Source of the DNA: Pseudo-nitzschia pungens
Lineage: Eukaryota > Bacillariophyta > Bacillariophyceae > Bacillariales > Bacillariaceae
Direction: 5' to 3'
Assembly (NCBI GenBank): GCA_037355855.1
Contig: CM074761.1
Location: forward strand, 186,001-250,000
DNA: 64,000 bases
Part shown: positions 59,291 through 64,000 of the stretch, piece by piece
Position numbering within the stretch: position 1 is the stretch's first letter
Layout: each line of letters opens with the position of its first letter
Position numbers and translations under genes: made by a program
The notes under the pieces: model-generated
What the model saw: only the letters and a program-made list of their open reading frames with translations
What the model was told of the DNA's origin: nothing
The model's database searches: none

Positions 59291-61881
59291 ATGAAGGCAT
59301 CGTCATCATCATTCGAAACAAATTTGAAGCTTTCGAACATTCGGAGCACAAAACGAACAAAGGGGATGGTTCAAGGATATTCTTTCATTCTGGCGCTTTT
59401 GGTGTTGTCGATATTGCACTCGGCACATTCCTTTTCGAGCACCAGCTTCACGAAACAATCGACAACTACCACGACTGCATCGGTGCGGAGAAGAAACTCT
59501 ATACAGTTCAATCCCGTCCAAACAGGATTTGGCTTCGGCAGACGCGGTGCCCGTCACGGACGCAACAAATACACTTCCCTGGCGTCCGATGCTTCCCTGG
59601 AGTATTTCGATCCGTACGGCAGTGCCAACAAAATCGAGCCCAAAACACAGACGATTTCTGGTTCACTGGTCTTCTACGCGAAGTTTCTGGTCGACCACTT
59701 TTCGAAACGACCTCTCCTCTGCGACACCAAAGCGTATATCCGGCGGTTGCTGAGTGGAAAAGCAAAGCCAAAGAAGGAAGAAGAAAGCATGTGGAAAAAG
59801 ATGAACGAACAACGAAAAAATATCATGACATCTGGCCGGATACTCCACGTCCTTTGTCGTTCCGTCCTTTGGCTTTTTGCTGTTGGGAGCCTACATGACC
59901 TCGGTCGTGCCCTCGTACTGGGGTAAATGCATCCAGTGTGTCGCCACCCTCACCGCAACCAAGGCTCAGCTCGCCGAGGCCCTGATTGGGTTGGGTGTTT
60001 CGAGCATTCTGGCGGGGCTGTTTACCGGAATCCGTGGGTCGCTCTTTTGGATCGGAGGTACGTTCAGGGATCGGTGCAATGCGTTCCCGGGATTTGCAAG
60101 ATGCATTTTTTGACCATCGAATGGCGGAAAATGAGTGCACTCTTGTTGCCTTTTCTGTGGCTTGGATTTTATTTTCTGATGAATGCGTTTCGTGCTTGTC
60201 ACTAATATCTCTCCAATCCTCCGTAATGTCACCCCAAAAGGATGCCGCGCCAATTACAACATTCGCGTGAAGCTCCATCGAAGCTTGCTCCTGCAGGAGG
60301 CCGCCTTTTTCGACACCAACGAAACCGGTTACCTGCTCAGTCGACTCAACTCGGACGTGAACAAAATCGGACAGGTTATTTCGTACCACATCAACGTCGT
60401 GCTCCGACAATTCGCACAGTTTGTCTTTGGATCGATGTACCTGCTCCGAATCTCGCCACGACTGTCCATGTACACGTTTGCGGGGATCTTTCTGGTGGCG
60501 TACCTGTCGGCCATCTACGGAGATCTGGCCCACGACCTTGCGGAAAAGGTCCAGGACACCTTTGCAGACGCCACGGCCGTCGCCGAATCCTTCCTTCACC
60601 ATGTCGGAAACAATCCGAGCCTTTGACGGGGTCGACATCGAGTCCGAGAAGTTCGAGGAGGCCCAGTTTTCGGCTTTGGAACTGGAAGAAGTCCAGGCGT
60701 GGGCGTACGGAACGCACAAATTCCTGAGCGACACGCTCCAATCGGTGCTGCAGGTTGCCATGCTGGTGGCGTGCTGGGCGATCGGCAGGGCCGGTGGCCT
60801 GCCAGCCGCCGACCTCACGACGTTCATGTTTTACACGGGCTTTGTCCTCGAATCCTCGAACGAGGTGGGTGACCAATGGGCCAAGATCCAGCAGGCGGTC
60901 GGAGCTTCCAGCAGCGTCTTTGAGTTGATCACGCGGGTTCCGGCCGTCCAGGATCCGCGTCCCGGTGATGCCAACGGTGCCGGCGCTCTCGCCACGTCCA
61001 CGGCCGGTGCGATGCCACAGACGATAGGTCTCACGACCGAGAGACCGGTCATTTCCATGAAAAACGTCACCCTCGAGTACGACGCCATGGATCGCCCCGC
61101 CCTGTCCGGCGTAGACACCAATATTTATTCGGGCGATCGGGTGGCGCTGGTGGGACGCAGTGGATCTGGAAAGTCCTCCATGCTACGAACTATGCTGCGC
61201 TTTTACGATCCCTCCAGCGGCCGGATCGAGCTGGACGGGGATGACCTGCGAAGCCTGACCCGTTCCGAAACGGCCTCGCATGTTTCCATCGTCGAACAGG
61301 AACCCCACGTCTTTCCGATGAGCCTGATGGACAATGTCTTGTACGGCATCGAAAAGGACGATATCGACCCCGAGACGGGCGACGCCGTTTACAACGCGCG
61401 GTGGCGAACAAAGGTTTCCGATTGCCTCAAACTGGCGGGTCTGACCGTGGCTCCGGGGAACGAGCTCGGGCTCAATCTGGACACCCGGATAGGAGAGGGC
61501 GGCCGATCGCTGTCGGGAGGGCAGCGCCAGCGGGTGGCCATCGCCCGGGCGATCATCCGTGAGCCCCAGGTGCTGCTGCTGGACGAGCCGACGGCTGCTC
61601 TCGATTCCGAAAGCGAGAAGAAGGTCGTCGGATCCCTCAAAATGGCAATGCAACAAACCAAGAGCATGGTGATGGTGACCCATCGCCTCGGCGTCATTCG
61701 ATCGCTGGAAGTGAATCGGGTCATTGTGTTGGACAAGGGGAAGATTGTCGAGGAAGGCCATCCGGAGGACTTGCTAAAGAACGAGGGAAGTTTATACGCC
61801 GGTCTTGCCAGAGAGCAGGGCATCACGAAGTTACAAGAAGACGACCTAGAACATCGAGTATCCCACACTGCAACCAACTGA
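59291..61881 (+). CDS. Half-size ABC transporter (ABCB/TAP-like) with plastid-type leader
   Basis: The ATG at 59291 is the first in frame. The leader has a signal-peptide core (SFILALLVLSILHSAHSF) followed by SSTSFTKQ, like diatom bipartite plastid signals (a Phe directly after the cleavage region). The membrane part reads HLAGYSTSFVV, LLLGAYMTSVVPSYWGKC and LFWIGGCRANYNIRVKLHRS, the last rebuilt across a 183-bp intron (60058-60240), then QEAAFFDTNETGYLLSRLNS. The nucleotide-binding domain has GRSGSGKSS (Walker A), IVEQEPHVFPMSLMDNV (Q loop), LSGGQRQRVAIARA (signature), VLLLDEPTAALDS (Walker B) and THRLG (H loop). One membrane half plus one NBD suggests a homodimer or heterodimer. Two net +1 shifts occur: near 59828 (ATCATG-A-CATCTG) and near 60595 (TTCC/TTCACC before MSETIRAFDGVDIE). 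Substrate is unknown. Confidence 0.88.
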
Positions 61882-62895
61882 TAGACGATTTCATTTCCGT
61901 TCCGTTCAGTTGCAAGCTAACCAGAAAATAATACTAAGGACATAACAACATCAATATATGACAGCAAGACTTGTCCGCAGATACTGACACTTCTATTCGT
62001 GTTTATCCCTTGCCGTAATAATTTCTTGTCATTAAATTGTCGCCTATCTCTGTCGCTATGAATGACAAGTCACTACACTGGTCCAATCGGATGTTTACGA
62101 ACTTCGATTGGGACGATCCCGGTCGAGTGGTGGATTCCCAACACCTCATCAAAATTCCATGTTCGAATGAATCATGACTTTCACAGCTTTTGTCAAGAAT
62201 AAGATACATTCCCCGATGGTTTTATTATCAAGCAGAACAACGGTTCGGCCGTCCAGCTATGGTAAAATCTCCGTAAAGCAAGCAAGTATGCGCCAACAAG
62301 AGTCGACATGGGTAGATTCCAAGGCCACTGAAAAGCATGGACTTGAGCCAGTCACTATCACTCTCCTCTCCTCGCAACGTGTCTCAGTCCTCCAAATGCT
62401 TATTTCGCTCGCTGGATACTTTGGGATGAAATAGGATGAAACAAGCACGGAAGCAAAGTATGGAATTTATTACGGTTGAACTTCAACTTTTTTTTGGAAA
62501 ACCTAGCCCTTCGAAAGTTAAACATAGAAAGGAACTCATCGTCCTGCATACAGTCCGGTACAGATCCCTGTAAGAGATCGAATCTTCTCAATCGTTCGGC
62601 GACGCGTAGTACAAACAAGTTCCTGCCTCGTCTCATCAAATGGCAATGTCGTCGGCGACCCAACACAAACAAAAAACTATTGTGATGCTTCTTTCCTATG
62701 GATAAGGTTTAGTAGTGGACTGCGGCTAAACATCATAAATTAATAGTGGATTGTGAACAATTCCTATTATTTAGTATAGTATCATGTTGTAACGCACAAA
62801 ATATCTTACGTCTGCTTCATTGCCGTGAGTCACAATGCAATGCGGATGCAGATGGGGAAAACATCCAACGAAACTCAAAAAGAGTCGCTTGCTCT
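61882..62895. other. Convergent spacer
   Basis: AT-rich 3' flanks of the ABC transporter and GAPDH genes. Frames at 62174-62685 on both strands have no motifs. No gene is seen. Confidence 0.5.

Positions 62896-64000
<1,105 letters not shown>

Overview
The window reads as nuclear DNA of a photosynthetic stramenopile, most likely a diatom. Evidence: short GT-AG introns (about 100-330 bp); nuclear genes whose N-termini look like bipartite plastid leaders; a secreted protease with a long Pro/Thr/Ser tail of the diatom type; a Cys-rich repeat remnant of the kind common in diatom secreted proteins; and gene-poor DNA filled with short palindromic words (CTAGTA, TACCGGTA, ACGAAGTA, AAGGTTA). I cannot name the species.

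Layout. 0-4.5 kb: gene-poor, with a 30-bp tandem array and a minus-strand coding remnant. 4.6-11.8 kb: an SLC34-type Na/phosphate cotransporter, a GT92-like glycosyltransferase (minus), a three-copy 222-bp repeat with inverted 31-bp ends, a broken Cys-rich protein and a protein with a SUMO-like C-terminus (minus). 12.4-18 kb: a membrane-anchored SET protein facing a secreted granulin-like plus alpha/beta-hydrolase protein (minus). 18-22 kb: a tRNA-Lys 3' fragment, a small unknown gene and a degenerate satellite-like tract. 22-27 kb: a TTC38-like TPR protein facing a bifunctional HPPK-DHPS folate gene (minus). 29.7-33 kb: a trypsin-like protease with a mucin-like tail, whose last codons lie in a 101-bp tandem repeat. 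34-41 kb: a DUF1517 plastid protein, tRNA-Lys(CTT) and the DNA polymerase alpha B subunit. 43-50 kb: a GlpA/DAO-type FAD oxidoreductase (minus), tRNA-Lys(TTT) and a very long J-domain protein (minus). 51.6-64 kb: a Zn/Cd P1B-ATPase facing an amino-acid permease (minus), and a half ABC transporter with a plastid-type leader facing a GAPDH gene cut by the window end (minus).

There are no operons. The genes look like independent housekeeping and transport functions. Four of them (SLC34, P1B-ATPase, amino-acid permease, ABC transporter) are membrane transporters. Convergent neighbours are close (about 300-1000 bp apart), whereas upstream intervals are usually longer and carry the CTAGTA/TACCGGTA vocabulary.

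A striking property is that many conserved genes are interrupted by frame changes. In the ten places where homology fixes the position closely, the change is always net +1; the folate gene carries one -1 change. Insertion-biased assembly error is the simplest explanation, but the uniform sign deserves a check. Coordinates given for such genes run from the start codon to the true C-terminal stop, across introns and frame changes.
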